Assembly (NCBI RefSeq): GCF_000819565.1
Contig: NZ_CP004393.1
Location: 1,178,001 to 1,242,000, forward strand
Direction of reading: 5' to 3'
DNA length: 64,000 nt
Source of the DNA: Celeribacter indicus
GTDB lineage: Bacteria; Pseudomonadota; Alphaproteobacteria; Rhodobacterales; Rhodobacteraceae
Below are positions 1 through 9,323 of this stretch, in pieces (the stretch's first letter is position 1; the number at the start of each line of letters is the position of its first letter). A program made the position numbers and the translations under genes. The notes beneath the pieces are model-generated. The model was not told the origin of the DNA, did no database searches, and worked only from the letters and a program-made list of their open reading frames with translations.

Positions 1-241
1 CCTCGATCGACAGCACCGCCTCGACCCCCGGCACCGCGGCCGCCGCCGCCGAGACGACCCCAACGCCGGCGCCGAGCTCCAGCAGCCGGTCGCCGGGGCG
101 CAGGATGTCGCGCATCAGCTCGACCTCGCCCTTCTCGTAGGCGCCCTTGCGCATCGGGCGCTCGATCTTCGGCGTGATGATGTCGGGCACGAAGGCGACG
201 GTGACGCCATGCACCGTCAGCGTGTCTTCATAATCGTACAT
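1..241 (-). CDS. FkbM-type SAM-dependent methyltransferase, N-terminal part
   Basis: The gene enters from the left edge. Only the first 80 residues are visible, read from an ATG at 241 down to base 1 with no stop. The protein begins MYDYEDTLTVHGVTVAFVPD, and near residue 56 it has LELGAGVGVVS, the glycine-rich motif I of class I S-adenosylmethionine-dependent methyltransferases. The general layout (short beta-rich lead-in, then motif I) resembles FkbM-family methyltransferases. A GGGGGA ribosome-binding site lies just before the start. The substrate cannot be inferred. The gene runs in the same direction as fsa, but a strong terminator after fsa separates their transcripts. Confidence 0.7.
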   Translation of the reverse strand, partial: MYDYEDTLTVHGVTVAFVPDIITPKIERPMRKGAYEKGEVELMRDILRPGDRLLELGAGVGVVSAAAAAVPGVEAVLSIE

Positions 242-352
242 TCGGTCCCCCGCCCGGCTTCGTCCTGTTCCGTGCTCGCCGCGGCAGCCTCACCTATTCC
301 GGGGGCCATTTCAACGGGGCAGGCGGCAAAACCCGCGCCGCGCGAAAGAAAA

Positions 353-375
353 CGCCCCCGTGCGGCACGGGGGCG
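353..375 (-). terminator. Rho-independent terminator of fsa
   Basis: A perfect 10-bp inverted repeat (CGCCCCCGTG / CACGGGGGCG, 3-base loop) lies about 35 bases past the fsa stop. Read on the minus strand it is followed by TTTTCTTTC. It should end the fsa transcript before the methyltransferase gene. Confidence 0.85.
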
Positions 376-410
376 ACAATCCATTGCGGCGGAGCGGTGC
401 CGTCGCAGGG

Positions 411-1064
411 TCAGACGATCCTGATGCCCGCGTCCTTCGCATCCTTCACGAAGGCGTCGAGGCCCTTGTCGGTGAGCACATGGCTCGCCATCGCGCGGAT
501 CACGGCGGGGGGCGCGGTGATGACGTCCGCGCCGATCTTCGCGCATTCGGTGATGTGGTTCACGGTGCGGATCGAGGCGGCGAGCACTTCGGTCTCATAG
601 CCGTAATTGTCGTAGATCGTGCGGATGTCCTCGATCAGGTCGATGCCGTCGAGGTTGATGTCGTCGAGGCGCCCGATGAAGGGGGAGATATAGCTCGCAC
701 CGGCCTTTGCCGCCAGAAGCGCCTGGTTGGCGGAGAAGCAGAGCGTCACGTTGATCCTGTGGCCTTCGCCCGAAAGCGTCTTGCAGGCGCGGAGCCCGTC
801 GAGGGTGAGCGGCAGCTTGATCACGACGTTGTCGGCGATCTCGGCGAGCTTGCGGCCTTCGGCGATCATCGCGTCGTAGTCGAGCGCGATCACCTCGGCG
901 GAGACGGGCCCGTCGACGAGCTCGCAGATTTCCTTCGTCACCTCGAAGATGTCGCGGCCCGATTTCTTGATCAGCGAGGGATTGGTGGTCACGCCATCGA
1001 CGAGATTGAGCTCGTGGAGCTCGCGGATGGCGTCGATATCGGCGGTATCGACAAAGAATTTCAT
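411..1064 (-). CDS. fsa: Transaldolase-like fructose-6-phosphate aldolase (TalC/MipB family)
   Basis: The protein has 217 residues, the usual size of the small single-domain transaldolase/FSA family, which transfers or cleaves dihydroxyacetone units between sugar phosphates through a Schiff base. It starts [13 protein letters not shown], has the TTNPSLI signature near residue 26, and carries the Schiff-base lysine at K83 in VVIKLPLT. The ATG at 1064 is preceded by AAGGAGGA, an excellent ribosome-binding site; the frame stays open far upstream of it, but only as antisense to priA. The gene is divergent from priA, with 102 bases between the starts. Whether it acts as a true transaldolase or an F6P aldolase cannot be decided from the sequence; many genomes name this family tal. 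Confidence 0.93.
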   Translation of the reverse strand: MKFFVDTADIDAIRELHELNLVDGVTTNPSLIKKSGRDIFEVTKEICELVDGPVSAEVIALDYDAMIAEGRKLAEIADNVVIKLPLTLDGLRACKTLSGEGHRINVTLCFSANQALLAAKAGASYISPFIGRLDDINLDGIDLIEDIRTIYDNYGYETEVLAASIRTVNHITECAKIGADVITAPPAVIRAMASHVLTDKGLDAFVKDAKDAGIRIV

Positions 1065-1166
1065 GGCAAGTCCTCCTTGGCCAGGTTCGGGGCGGAACTT
1101 AGTGCATGTTAGCGCCATAAGAAAGGGGGTCTGGCGGGGCTCCGGCAAAAGCCGTATTCCGGGATC

Positions 1167-3362
1167 ATGGACGAGGCAGAGTTTTATCCCGAAGGCGCGT
1201 TGGTCGCGGTTCTGACCTGCGAACCGCTCGACCGGACGCTCGACTACAAGGCGCCCGCGGGCGGGATCACGCGCGGAGCCTTCGTGGAGGTGCCGCTCGG
1301 CCCGCGCAGGGTATTGGGCTGCGTCTGGGGGCCGGGCGAGGGGGGCTTCGACCTGTCGAAGGCGCGACCGGTGTCCGCGGTGCTCGACGTCGCGCCGATG
1401 CGCGAGGAGATGCGGCAGTTCCTCGAGAAGACCGCCGCCTATACGCTCACGCCGATGCCGGCGATGCTGCGGCTCGCGACCCGTGCGCCGGGGCTGATGA
1501 ACCCGCCGTCGATGCGCAAGGTCTATCGCCGCGGCGAGGGGCGCGTGCCGCGCGAGACCGATGCGCGGCGCCGGGTGATCGGAACGCTGGAGGAATACGG
1601 CGGGCTTTCGTTCACGCTGAGGGAACTGTCCGATCTCGCGGGGGTCACGAGCTCGGTGATCCGGGGCATGCTGCCCTCCGGCGCGGTGATCGAGGAGGAC
1701 ACGCCGCGCGACCTGCCGTATCGGCGGCTCGATGCGGAGGCGCCCGGAAAGGCGCTGACCGGCGCGCAGGAGGCGGCGGCGGCGGCGCTGCGCGAGGCGG
1801 TGGCGGCGGAGGCCTATTCGACCACGCTGCTCAAGGGGGTGACGGGGTCGGGCAAGACCGAGGTCTATCTCGAAGCCGTCGCGCAAGCCCTGCGCCGGGG
1901 GCGTCAGGCGCTGGTGCTCCTGCCCGAGATCGCGCTGACGGCGGAATTCCTCGCGCGGTTCCAGGAGCGGTTCGGCGCGCGGCCGGCGGAATGGCATTCC
2001 GGCGTGACCATGACCGAACGGCGGCGCCTGTGGAAGATGGTCGGCGAGGGTGGGGCCGAGGTGGTGATCGGCGCGCGCTCGGCGCTGTTCCTGCCGTTCC
2101 GCAATCTCGGCCTGATCGTCGTCGACGAGGAGCACGACACCTCCTACAAGCAGGAGGACGGGGTGCTCTACAACGCCCGCGACATGGCGGTGCTGCGCGC
2201 CTCGCTCTGTTCGGCGGCGGTGGTCCTGGCCTCCGCGACGCCCTCGCTCGAGACCTGGGCCAATGTGGAGGCGGGCAAATATCGCCGCCTCGATCTCGAA
2301 AGCCGCTTCGGTCCGGCGGTGATGCCCGACATGCACGCGCTCGACATGCGCGCGGAGAAGCTGCCGGGCAACCGCTTCATCTCCGAGGCGCTGGCCAATG
2401 CGGTGCGCAAGCGGATGGCGCTCGGGGAGCAGTCGCTGCTGTTCCTCAACCGGCGCGGCTATGCCCCGGTGACGATCTGCCGGGCCTGCGGCTATCAGAT
2501 CGCCTGCGACCATTGCGACGCGCGCATGGTCGAGCACCGGTTCCTCAAGCGGCTGATGTGCCACCAGTGCGGCGCAACGAAGCCGATGCCCGAGGCCTGT
2601 CCCTCCTGCGGGGTCGAGGGGCGGCTCGCCGCCGTCGGGCCGGGGGTCGAACGGCTGGCCGAGGAGGTGGCGGAACGCTTCCCCGAGGCGAAATGCGCGG
2701 TCCTCTCCTCCGATCTCTTCTCCACGGCGCGCGCGCTGAAGGAGCAGATCCAGCTCATCGCGGAGGGCGATACGGACATCGTCATCGGTACGCAGCTCGT
2801 GGCGAAGGGGCACAACTTTCCCAACCTGACGCTGGTGGGGGTGATCGACGCCGACCTCGGGCTCCAGGGCTCCGACCTGCGCGCGGCGGAGCGCACCTTC
2901 CAGCTCATGCGGCAGGTCGCCGGGCGCGCGGGGCGGTCGGAAAAGCGCGGCGTGGCGCTGTTGCAGACCTATCAGCCGGACCATCCGGTGATCCGCGCGA
3001 TCATCGCCGGAGACGAGGAGGGGTTCTGGCGCGCGGAGGCGGCGGAACGCCGGGCGGCGGGCGTGCCGCCCTACGGGCGGATGGCGGGAATCATCCTATC
3101 GGGACCGGACCTTGCCGTGGTCAACGATGTGGCCCTGCACCTGACGCGGGTGGCCGGGCCGCTCCAGCGGATCGGGGCGCAGCTTTTCGGCCCCGCGCCC
3201 GCGCCGATCGCCCGCGTGCGGGGGCGGCATCGCGTGCGCCTGCTGGTGAAGGCGGAGAAGGGCGCGGCGCTCCAGGTCGGCGTGGCGGACTGGCTGCGGC
3301 AGGTGAAGCTTCCGAACGCTGTGCGGCTCCAGATCGACATCGACCCGCAATCCTTCTGGTGA
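1167..3362 (+). CDS. priA: Primosomal protein N' (replication restart helicase PriA)
   Basis: The protein has 731 residues, a full-length PriA. PriA recognises stalled forks and D-loops and reloads the replicative helicase. Visible parts are the N-terminal 3'-DNA-binding domain, Walker A at residues 224-231 (GVTGSGKT, K230), the DEEH box at 320-323, and a cysteine cluster around residues 435-480 (CRACG, CDHC, CHQCG, CPSCG) that binds two zinc ions. The [14 protein letters not shown] and GRAGR motifs of the C-terminal helicase lobe are intact. The ATG at 1167 has only a weak ribosome-binding site. It stands alone, divergent from fsa. Confidence 0.97.
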   Translation: MDEAEFYPEGALVAVLTCEPLDRTLDYKAPAGGITRGAFVEVPLGPRRVLGCVWGPGEGGFDLSKARPVSAVLDVAPMREEMRQFLEKTAAYTLTPMPAMLRLATRAPGLMNPPSMRKVYRRGEGRVPRETDARRRVIGTLEEYGGLSFTLRELSDLAGVTSSVIRGMLPSGAVIEEDTPRDLPYRRLDAEAPGKALTGAQEAAAAALREAVAAEAYSTTLLKGVTGSGKTEVYLEAVAQALRRGRQALVLLPEIALTAEFLARFQERFGARPAEWHSGVTMTERRRLWKMVGEGGAEVVIGARSALFLPFRNLGLIVVDEEHDTSYKQEDGVLYNARDMAVLRASLCSAAVVLASATPSLETWANVEAGKYRRLDLESRFGPAVMPDMHALDMRAEKLPGNRFISEALANAVRKRMALGEQSLLFLNRRGYAPVTICRACGYQIACDHCDARMVEHRFLKRLMCHQCGATKPMPEACPSCGVEGRLAAVGPGVERLAEEVAERFPEAKCAVLSSDLFSTARALKEQIQLIAEGDTDIVIGTQLVAKGHNFPNLTLVGVIDADLGLQGSDLRAAERTFQLMRQVAGRAGRSEKRGVALLQTYQPDHPVIRAIIAGDEEGFWRAEAAERRAAGVPPYGRMAGIILSGPDLAVVNDVALHLTRVAGPLQRIGAQLFGPAPAPIARVRGRHRVRLLVKAEKGAALQVGVADWLRQVKLPNAVRLQIDIDPQSFW

Positions 3363-3374
3363 GGGGGCTCCGGC

Positions 3375-3409
3375 GAGGGGCGCTGCCCCTCTTGCGCCTC
3401 GCGGCGCAA
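3375..3409 (+). terminator. Tandem hairpins after priA
   Basis: Two perfect hairpins sit back to back just after the priA stop: GAGGGGC-GCT-GCCCCTC (3375-3391) and TTGCGCC-TCGC-GGCGCAA (3392-3409). There is no T-run after them. A GATATTT/GCAGATGAAG motif follows immediately (see the repeat at 3419). They may terminate priA transcription or protect its 3' end, or they may be part of a dispersed repeat. Confidence 0.5.
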
Positions 3410-3418
3410 TTCACCCTG

Positions 3419-3440
3419 GGATATTTCCGAGCAGATGAAG
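3419..3440 (+). repeat. Divergent copy of the GTATTT/GCAG intergenic motif
   Basis: GGATATTT, then CCGA, then GCAGATGAAG. It resembles the two near-identical 24-base motifs at 9321-9344 and 43549-43572 (TATTT, a few bases, GCAG, then an A-rich end in AAG). Here it is about 57 bases past the priA stop, behind two hairpins, and does not overlap the stop codon. Confidence 0.4.
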
Positions 3441-3558
3441 GGGCGTTCGCCGGGTGCGGGCGGCGGCGCGGCGAGATCCGGCTGTGGCGAAACGGCGAGA
3501 TACGGGTGTGCGCGAAAAGATGCTGTTCAAATCCCGCACGGGGCCGTATCTGCGGCTC

Positions 3559-4803
3559 ATGAAGCGCTCCTTGATCTCCCTCGACGATGCCCGTCACCTG
3601 CCGCTCTGGCGCAGGCCGGAGGCGCTTTTGTTCCTGATGGCCTTCGCGATGCCGGTGGCCTTCGCCACCTGGAACGCGCTCCTGAACAATTTCGTCATCG
3701 AGGCGGCGGGGTTCACCGGGGTCGAGATCGGCTGGCTGCACACCGTTCGCGAGATCCCCGGCTTCCTCGCCATCGGGGTCATCGCGCTCATCCTGTTCGT
3801 GCGCGAGCAGGTGCTGGGCCTCGTGTCCCTGCTGATGCTCGGTGCGGCGACGGCGGTGACGGCGTGGTTCCCCTCCTTCGGGGGGATCCTGGCGGTGACG
3901 ATGCTCTCCTCGATCGGCTTCCATTATTACGAAACGGTCAACCAGTCGCTCCAGCTCCAATGGCTGCCGAAGGAGCGCGCGCCCATCGTGCTTGGGCGGC
4001 TGCTGGCGGCGGGGTCGGCGGCCTCGCTCATCGCCTACGGGCTTCTGGTCGTCACCTGGAAGACCTTCGATCTCTCCTATAATTTCGTCTATCTCGTCTC
4101 CGGCGGCTTCACCGCGGTGGTCGCGCTGTTCGCGCTGTTCGCCTATCCGCAGTTCGAGGCGCCGAACCCGCAGTCCAAGAAGCTCGTGCTCAAGCGGCGC
4201 TACGGGCTCTACTATGCGCTTCAGTTCATGGCGGGGGCGCGGCGCCAGATCTTCGTCGTCTTCGCGGCCTTCATGATGGTCGAACGCTTCGGGTTCCAGG
4301 TGCATGAGGTGACCGCGCTCTTCCTCATCAACTACCTGGCCAACATGATCGTCGCGCCCTTCATGGGCAAGATCGTGTTCCTGAAGGGCGAACGCTTCGT
4401 CCTCGTCTTCGAATACGCGGGACTGACGCTGGTCTTCCTCGCCTATGGCGGGATCTACTGGCTGGGCTGGGGCGTGGTGGTCGCGGCGGGTCTCTACGTG
4501 ATCGACCACATGCTGTTCGGCCTCGCCTTCGCGCTCAAGACCTATTTCCAGAAGATCGCAGACCCTGAGGACATTGCGCCCACCGCTGCCGTCGCCTTCA
4601 CGATCAACCATATCGCCGCGGTCTTCCTGCCCGCCCTGCTGGGTTATCTCTGGCTTGCGAGCCCCGGCGCGGTGTTCGGCCTCGCCGCGGGGATGGCGAT
4701 GACCTCGCTCTGCCTCGCGCTGCTCATCCCGCGCCACCCGGAGAAGGGCAACGAGTGGCGCATCCTGCCGCTCGTGCGTCCGGCGGGAACGCCGGCGGAG
4801 TGA
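3559..4803 (+). CDS. MFS-type membrane transporter
   Basis: A predicted inner-membrane protein of 414 residues. It has about twelve hydrophobic segments, starting with LLFLMAFAMPVAFATWNALL, and lies within the usual 400-450 range for major facilitator superfamily carriers. Conserved-looking patches are EIGWLHTVREIPGFL between the first helices and FALKTYFQKIADPEDIAPTAA in the second half. No substrate can be named. The start is uncertain: ATG 3559 (MKRSLISLDDARHLPLW) fits the usual short amphipathic lead; ATG 3520 and GTG 3454 are in frame but also have poor ribosome-binding sites. The next gene, msrA, is 75 bases away and could share its transcript. Confidence 0.8.
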   Translation: MKRSLISLDDARHLPLWRRPEALLFLMAFAMPVAFATWNALLNNFVIEAAGFTGVEIGWLHTVREIPGFLAIGVIALILFVREQVLGLVSLLMLGAATAVTAWFPSFGGILAVTMLSSIGFHYYETVNQSLQLQWLPKERAPIVLGRLLAAGSAASLIAYGLLVVTWKTFDLSYNFVYLVSGGFTAVVALFALFAYPQFEAPNPQSKKLVLKRRYGLYYALQFMAGARRQIFVVFAAFMMVERFGFQVHEVTALFLINYLANMIVAPFMGKIVFLKGERFVLVFEYAGLTLVFLAYGGIYWLGWGVVVAAGLYVIDHMLFGLAFALKTYFQKIADPEDIAPTAAVAFTINHIAAVFLPALLGYLWLASPGAVFGLAAGMAMTSLCLALLIPRHPEKGNEWRILPLVRPAGTPAE

Positions 4804-4878
4804 TCCCCGCGCGGTCGTGTCTGGCAGGCGCGGGGCGATGCCCTATATATGGTCCGACGCTTTCACGGGAGGTTCGCC

Positions 4879-5580
4879 ATGTTCAGTGCGTTCACGAAGA
4901 AACTCACCATGCCCACGCCGGACGAGGCGCTGCCGGGGCGGACGGAGCCGATCCCGACCGCCACGGAGCATTTCGTCTTTCATACTCCGCTCGTCACCGA
5001 CGTGCCCGAGGGCATGGAGGAGGCGATCTTCGGCATGGGCTGTTTCTGGGGCGTCGAGCGGATCTTCTGGAGCCTCGACGGTGTGGTGAACACCGCCGTC
5101 GGCTATCTCGGCGGCTATACGCCCAACCCGACCTACGAGGAGGTCTGCACCGGGCGGACCGGGCATAACGAGGTGGTGCGGGTGATCTATGATCCCTCGC
5201 GGATCTCCTATGCCGAGCTTCTTAAGGCGTTCTGGGAGGGTCACGATCCGACGCAGGGCATGCGCCAGGGCAACGACCGCGGCACGCAATACCGCTCCGG
5301 CATCTACTACACCACCGATGCGCAGCGCGCGGCGGCGGAGACGAGCCTCGCCGGATATAACGTGCTGTTGCAGGACAAGGGCTTCGGCGCGATCACGACG
5401 GAGGTGCGGCCGGCGGGCGAGTTCTATTATGCCGAGGATTATCACCAGCAATATCTCGCGAAGAACCCGAACGGCTATTGCGGCATCGGCGGCACCGGCG
5501 TGAGCTGTCCCGTGGGCCTGTCGATGGACAGGCCGTATGGCTGGAACGAGGAGGTCGAGCGGCCCGAGACGCCGGGCTGA
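4879..5580 (+). CDS. msrA: Peptide methionine-(S)-sulfoxide reductase MsrA
   Basis: MsrA repairs oxidised methionine in proteins, reducing the S-sulfoxide through a cysteine sulfenic acid relay. The catalytic motif GCFWG has its nucleophile at C55. The family regions [28 protein letters not shown] and YRSGIYY follow, and the C-terminal half has [13 protein letters not shown] with candidate resolving cysteines. The 233-residue length is typical of the longer MsrA form. ATG 4879 (MFSAFTKK) is preceded by GGGAGG at good spacing and is preferred over the in-frame ATG at 4849. A hairpin lies downstream before prmA. Confidence 0.96.
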   Translation: MFSAFTKKLTMPTPDEALPGRTEPIPTATEHFVFHTPLVTDVPEGMEEAIFGMGCFWGVERIFWSLDGVVNTAVGYLGGYTPNPTYEEVCTGRTGHNEVVRVIYDPSRISYAELLKAFWEGHDPTQGMRQGNDRGTQYRSGIYYTTDAQRAAAETSLAGYNVLLQDKGFGAITTEVRPAGEFYYAEDYHQQYLAKNPNGYCGIGGTGVSCPVGLSMDRPYGWNEEVERPETPG

Positions 5581-5610
5581 CCCCGCCTCCCGCACGCTGC
5601 ACCGTGCCTG

Positions 5611-5635
5611 ACCCGCGCTTGAGTAAGGCGCGGGT
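5611..5635 (+). terminator. Hairpin between msrA and prmA
   Basis: ACCCGCGC and GCGCGGGT pair as an 8-bp stem around a 9-base loop. TCGCTTT follows, a weak T-tract. This is probably the msrA terminator. Confidence 0.55.
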
Positions 5636-5674
5636 TCGCTTTATGGCGGGAGGGAATTCACACGGAGTGCCGCC

Positions 5675-6559
5675 ATGCCCACCTTCACCGCCTTCACCAA
5701 GACCGCCGGAAAAGCGCCCGCGGAGGCGCTCGGCGTGGCGCTCGAGGATCTCTGGCCGGAGCCGACGGGGGTCGGCGTCTTCGAGATCGAGGACGGTTCG
5801 GGGCTTTGGGAGGTCGGGGCCTATTTCACCGAGGCCCCGGACGAAATCGCGCTCGCGCTGCTCGCCAGGGCCCATGATGCCCCGGATTTCGTGATCTCCG
5901 AACTTCCCGAAACCGACTGGGTCGCGAAGGTGCGCCGGGATCTCGCCCCCGTGGAGGCGGGGCGGTTCTTCGTCTACGGCTCGCATGACGCCGACCGTTT
6001 GCCGGAGGGCAGGGTCGGGTTGCTGATCGAGGCGGCGATGGCCTTCGGCACCGGGCATCATGGCACCACGCTCGGCTGCCTGACGGCGTTCGACCGACTG
6101 CTTTCCGACGGCCGCCGGTTCGGGAACGTCGCTGACATCGGCTGTGGCACGGCGGTGCTTGCGATGGCGGCGGCGAAACTGTCGGAGGAGCCGGTCCATG
6201 CCTCCGACATCGACGAGGTGGCGGTCGAGGTGGCGCAGTCGAATGTCGCGGCGAACGGGCTCGCGGGCCGGGTGATCTGCCTCGAGGCGGCGGGATTCGA
6301 CCATCCGGTGCTGCACGAGAAGGCGCCCTTCGACCTGGTCTTCGCCAATATCCTGAAAGGCCCGCTCGTGGCGCTCGCGCCCGACATGGCGCGCCATGTC
6401 GCACCGGGCGGGCATGCGATTCTGTCGGGCATCCTCACGCCGCAGGCCGATGAGGTGGTGGAGGTTTATACACGCGCGGGCTTCAATCTTCTCGACCGGC
6501 AGGAGATTGTCGACTGGACCACGCTCACCTTCACCAGGATTGACGAAAATCAGGAATAA
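5675..6559 (+). CDS. prmA: Ribosomal protein L11 methyltransferase PrmA
   Basis: PrmA trimethylates ribosomal protein L11 using S-adenosylmethionine. The 294-residue protein has a divergent N-terminal substrate-recognition domain and a C-terminal Rossmann methyltransferase domain. The latter carries AFGTGHHGTTLGCL near residue 125, motif I ADIGCGTAVLAMAAAKL near 153, the acidic ASDIDEVAV loop, and FANILKGPLVALAP as motif IV. These are the diagnostic PrmA motifs. ATG 5675 follows an ACGGAG-type ribosome-binding site. A short imperfect hairpin (6561-6581, AACCGTGG / CCGCGGTT) directly follows the stop and may be its terminator. Confidence 0.94.
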   Translation: MPTFTAFTKTAGKAPAEALGVALEDLWPEPTGVGVFEIEDGSGLWEVGAYFTEAPDEIALALLARAHDAPDFVISELPETDWVAKVRRDLAPVEAGRFFVYGSHDADRLPEGRVGLLIEAAMAFGTGHHGTTLGCLTAFDRLLSDGRRFGNVADIGCGTAVLAMAAAKLSEEPVHASDIDEVAVEVAQSNVAANGLAGRVICLEAAGFDHPVLHEKAPFDLVFANILKGPLVALAPDMARHVAPGGHAILSGILTPQADEVVEVYTRAGFNLLDRQEIVDWTTLTFTRIDENQE

Positions 6560-6652
6560 AAACCGTGGTTTCGCCGCGGTTGCCCAGATTTTGCCACATT
6601 TCGCCGCAATATTGTCACGGTCGGTGGGGGCCGACATGCGAGGAGCGCTGCC

Positions 6653-7000
6653 ATGGCAAATGCCGGTTCGCAGCAGTTGGAAAAACGCCTGACGCGGATC
6701 GAGGCGCGGCGTCGCGCGCTCAGGCGCGGGGCGGTCTATTCCGTCAATCACGATGGCCTCATCATCGCCCGCCCGCGCCGCCGCGGCCTGCGCCGGCCGC
6801 TGCATCTTCTCATCGTGGCCCTTGCCGCCGTCCTGCTGTTCAAGGCGGCGCTGTACGCCACGCTGGGCGCGGCGACCTATGCCGGCCGCATCGCGGAGCT
6901 GGCAGAGGGAAGCGCGCCCGAACGCGTGGCGGCCTGGGTGATGCAGGCCGACGGTGTCACCGTCTGGCTGGCCATGCAGGGCAGGATGCTGCTGCCCTGA
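6653..7000 (+). CDS. Small single-pass membrane protein of unknown function
   Basis: Not recognised. The protein has 115 residues: a basic N-terminal half with a short helical stretch (QLEKRLTRIEARRRALRRG), then one transmembrane segment around residues 50-68 (PLHLLIVALAAVLLFKAALY), then a short C-terminal part predicted to be outside. By the positive-inside rule the arginine-rich N-terminus should be cytoplasmic. The start has an AGGAGCG ribosome-binding site at good spacing and the reading frame shows normal GC-rich codon use, so I consider it a real gene. It stands alone between prmA and ruvC. Confidence 0.65.
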   Translation: MANAGSQQLEKRLTRIEARRRALRRGAVYSVNHDGLIIARPRRRGLRRPLHLLIVALAAVLLFKAALYATLGAATYAGRIAELAEGSAPERVAAWVMQADGVTVWLAMQGRMLLP

Positions 7001-7050
7001 CGCCTTTGCTGCGTCGCCCCCAGGCGGGCGACATCCCGTGCTTGGCAAAT

Positions 7051-7065
7051 GTTCTCGTTTCGTGC
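7051..7065 (+). promoter_or_regulatory. Candidate LexA (SOS) box upstream of ruvCAB
   Basis: GTTC, seven bases, then GTGC: seven of eight matches to the alphaproteobacterial LexA direct repeat GTTC-N7-GTTC. It lies 40 bases upstream of the ruvC ATG. ruvCAB is a DNA-repair operon often under SOS control, so the position fits; the match alone is weak evidence. Confidence 0.45.
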
Positions 7066-7104
7066 TAACCCTTTCGTAACGACAAGAAAGGGCAGGGTGA
7101 GAGC

Positions 7105-7614
7105 ATGCGGGTGATGGGCATCGACCCCGGTTTGCGCAACATGGGCTGGGGCATCATCGACGTCGCCGGGCCGCGCATCAGCCACGTGGCGAACGGCATC
7201 TGCCGCTCGGCCGCCTCCGACGATCTCGCGGCGCGGCTCCTGTCGCTCTTCGACCAGCTCACCGCCATCGTCGACAGCTACAAGCCCGATTGCGCGGCGG
7301 TCGAACAGACCTTCGTCAACAAGGACGCGGTCGCGACGCTCAAGCTCGGACAGGCGCGCTCGGTCGCGCTGCTCGTTCCGGCGCGGGCGGGGCTGCCGGT
7401 CGGGGAATACGCGCCGAACGCCGTGAAGAAGACGGTGGTCGGCGTGGGACATGCCGCCAAGCAGCAGGTCGAGCACATGATCCGGCTGCAACTGCCCGGC
7501 GCGACGCTCGCGGGGCCGGATGCCGTCGATGCGCTCGCCATCGCGATCACCCATTCCTACCATGCGCAAAGCGCCTCGCGCCTTGCCGATGCGGTGCGGA
7601 GGGCCACGGCATGA
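7105..7614 (+). CDS. ruvC: Crossover junction endodeoxyribonuclease RuvC
   Basis: RuvC cuts Holliday junctions symmetrically as a dimer. The 169-residue protein is full length and starts [16 protein letters not shown], which holds the first catalytic aspartate (D7). The acidic residue in [12 protein letters not shown] and the C-terminal [14 protein letters not shown] with the last aspartate pair are present. The ATG at 7105 is preceded by GGCAGGGTGAG. The stop overlaps the ruvA start by four bases (ATGA), which indicates translational coupling in a ruvC-ruvA-ruvB operon. A possible LexA box lies upstream. Confidence 0.97.
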   Translation: MRVMGIDPGLRNMGWGIIDVAGPRISHVANGICRSAASDDLAARLLSLFDQLTAIVDSYKPDCAAVEQTFVNKDAVATLKLGQARSVALLVPARAGLPVGEYAPNAVKKTVVGVGHAAKQQVEHMIRLQLPGATLAGPDAVDALAIAITHSYHAQSASRLADAVRRATA

Positions 7615-8291
7615 TCGGGAAACTCACCGGCGTCATCGACTATATCGGCCCGGATCACGTGATGATCGACGTGCGCGGCGTCGGCTATATCGTGCATGTC
7701 TCCGAGCGCACGCGCCTCGCCCTGCCGGGGCAGGGGGCGCCGGTCGCGCTCCATACCGATATGCTGGTGCGCGAGGACCTGATGCAGCTCTTCGGCTTCA
7801 CATCGCTGCTCGAGAAGGAATGGTATCGCCTGCTGATCTCCGTGCAGGGGATCGGGTCGAAGGCGGCCATGGCCATTCTCGGCACGCTCGGACCGGAGGC
7901 GACGGGGCGCGCCATCGCGCTCGGCGACTGGTCCGCGATCAAGGCGGCGCCGGGCGTCGGGCCGAAGATCGCGCAGCGCGTGGTGAACGAACTGAAGGAC
8001 AAGGCGCCCGCGGTGATGGCGATGGGCGGGAAACTCTCCGCCGCGCTCGAGGCGCCGGAGACGGGCGAGGTCGTCGAACCCGCCGCGCCCGCGCCTGCGC
8101 CGAAAGCGAAACCCGCGCCGCAGAAAGCCAACGCGAGCGCGGAGGCGGAGGCGCTCTCCGCGCTCCAGAACCTCGGCTATTCGCCCTCCGACGCCGCGGG
8201 CGCCGTGGCGCAGGCCGCGCAGGAGGCGCCGGAAGCCGACACCTCCGGCCTCATCCGCACCGCCCTCCGCCTGCTCGCGCCGAAGGGATAA
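7611..8291 (+). CDS. ruvA: Holliday junction branch migration protein RuvA
   Basis: RuvA binds the four-way junction as a tetramer and loads the RuvB motor. The 226-residue protein begins [20 protein letters not shown] (OB-fold domain I). It has the helix-hairpin-helix segments [15 protein letters not shown] and [17 protein letters not shown] (domain II) around residues 78-130. A Pro/Ala-rich linker of about 45 residues follows, longer than in E. coli RuvA, and then the RuvB-contacting domain III ([20 protein letters not shown]). The start overlaps the ruvC stop; ruvB begins three bases after the ruvA stop. Confidence 0.96.
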   Translation: MIGKLTGVIDYIGPDHVMIDVRGVGYIVHVSERTRLALPGQGAPVALHTDMLVREDLMQLFGFTSLLEKEWYRLLISVQGIGSKAAMAILGTLGPEATGRAIALGDWSAIKAAPGVGPKIAQRVVNELKDKAPAVMAMGGKLSAALEAPETGEVVEPAAPAPAPKAKPAPQKANASAEAEALSALQNLGYSPSDAAGAVAQAAQEAPEADTSGLIRTALRLLAPKG

Positions 8292-8294
8292 AAG

Positions 8295-9323
8295 ATGGAA
8301 ACCCCCGACCCCACCCTGCGCCCCGACCGCCGTCCCGAGGATGCCGATCGCGCCTTGCGTCCGCAGGCGCTCGGGGAGTTCATCGGGCAGCAGGAGGCGC
8401 GGGCCAATCTGCGGGTGTTCATCGAGAGTGCGCGGATGCGCGAAGAGGCGATGGACCATGTGCTGTTCCACGGCCCGCCCGGCCTCGGGAAGACGACGCT
8501 CGCGCAGATCATGGCGCGCGAGCTCGGGGTGAATTTCAAGATGACCTCGGGTCCGGTGCTTGCGAAGGCGGGCGACCTCGCCGCGATCCTGACCAATCTC
8601 GAGGCGCGCGACGTGCTGTTCATCGACGAGATCCACCGGATGAACCCGGTGGTGGAGGAGGTGCTCTATCCGGCGATGGAGGATTTCGAGCTCGATCTGG
8701 TGATCGGGGAGGGGCCGGCGGCGCGCACCGTGCGCATCGAGTTGCAGCCCTTCACGCTCGTCGGCGCGACCACGCGGCTCGGGCTTTTGACGACGCCGCT
8801 GCGTGACCGGTTCGGGATCCCGACGCGGTTGCAGTTCTACACCACCGGGGAGCTGCACGAGATCGTCACCCGCGGCGCCCGGCTTCTGGGCGTGCCCGCC
8901 GATCCCGAGGGGGCGCATGAGATCGCCAAGCGCGCGCGGGGCACGCCGCGCATTGCCGGGCGGCTGTTGCGCCGGGTGGTGGACTTCGCGGTGGTCGAGG
9001 GCGACGGACGGATCACGAAGCCGCTTGCGGACGGCGCGCTGACGCGGCTCGGGGTGGATCTTCTCGGGCTCGATGGCGCGGACCGGCGTTACCTGTCGAT
9101 GATCGCGGAGAATTACGGCGGCGGTCCGGTGGGCGTGGAGACGCTCGCCGCGGCGCTGTCGGAGAGCCGCGATGCGATCGAGGATGTGATCGAGCCCTAC
9201 CTGTTGCAGCAGGGCCTGATCCAGCGCACCCCGCGCGGGCGGATGCTGACGCAGAAGAGCTGGCGGCATCTGGGGCTCGAGGCGCCGAAGGGGCCGGACC
9301 AGACCGATCTGTTCGGAAAGTGA
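8295..9323 (+). CDS. ruvB: Holliday junction branch migration ATPase RuvB
   Basis: RuvB is the hexameric AAA+ motor that pumps DNA through the RuvA-bound junction. The 342-residue protein has Walker [15 protein letters not shown] near residue 60, Walker [11 protein letters not shown] near 112, sensor 1 GATTRLG and arginine-finger region PLRDRFGI, and the C-terminal winged helix with [15 protein letters not shown]. It is the last gene of ruvCAB. Its stop codon is the first three bases of a 24-base motif that recurs at the stop of scoB. Confidence 0.97.
   Translation: METPDPTLRPDRRPEDADRALRPQALGEFIGQQEARANLRVFIESARMREEAMDHVLFHGPPGLGKTTLAQIMARELGVNFKMTSGPVLAKAGDLAAILTNLEARDVLFIDEIHRMNPVVEEVLYPAMEDFELDLVIGEGPAARTVRIELQPFTLVGATTRLGLLTTPLRDRFGIPTRLQFYTTGELHEIVTRGARLLGVPADPEGAHEIAKRARGTPRIAGRLLRRVVDFAVVEGDGRITKPLADGALTRLGVDLLGLDGADRRYLSMIAENYGGGPVGVETLAAALSESRDAIEDVIEPYLLQQGLIQRTPRGRMLTQKSWRHLGLEAPKGPDQTDLFGK

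Noticed and set aside
1085..1098. GTTC-N6-GAAC inverted repeat between fsa and priA as a LexA site
   Set aside because: The LexA box of this group is a direct repeat with a 7-base spacer; this is inverted with six.
411..2984. An open minus-strand frame of more than 800 codons continuing upstream of fsa through priA
   Set aside because: It is antisense to priA, has Arg/Pro/His-rich low-complexity content typical of shadow frames, and the fsa start at 1064 has an ideal ribosome-binding site.
7066..7080. CTAA-N7-GTAAC upstream of ruvC as a CtrA site
   Set aside because: Two mismatches in the half-sites, and the LexA-like repeat next to it explains the region equally well.
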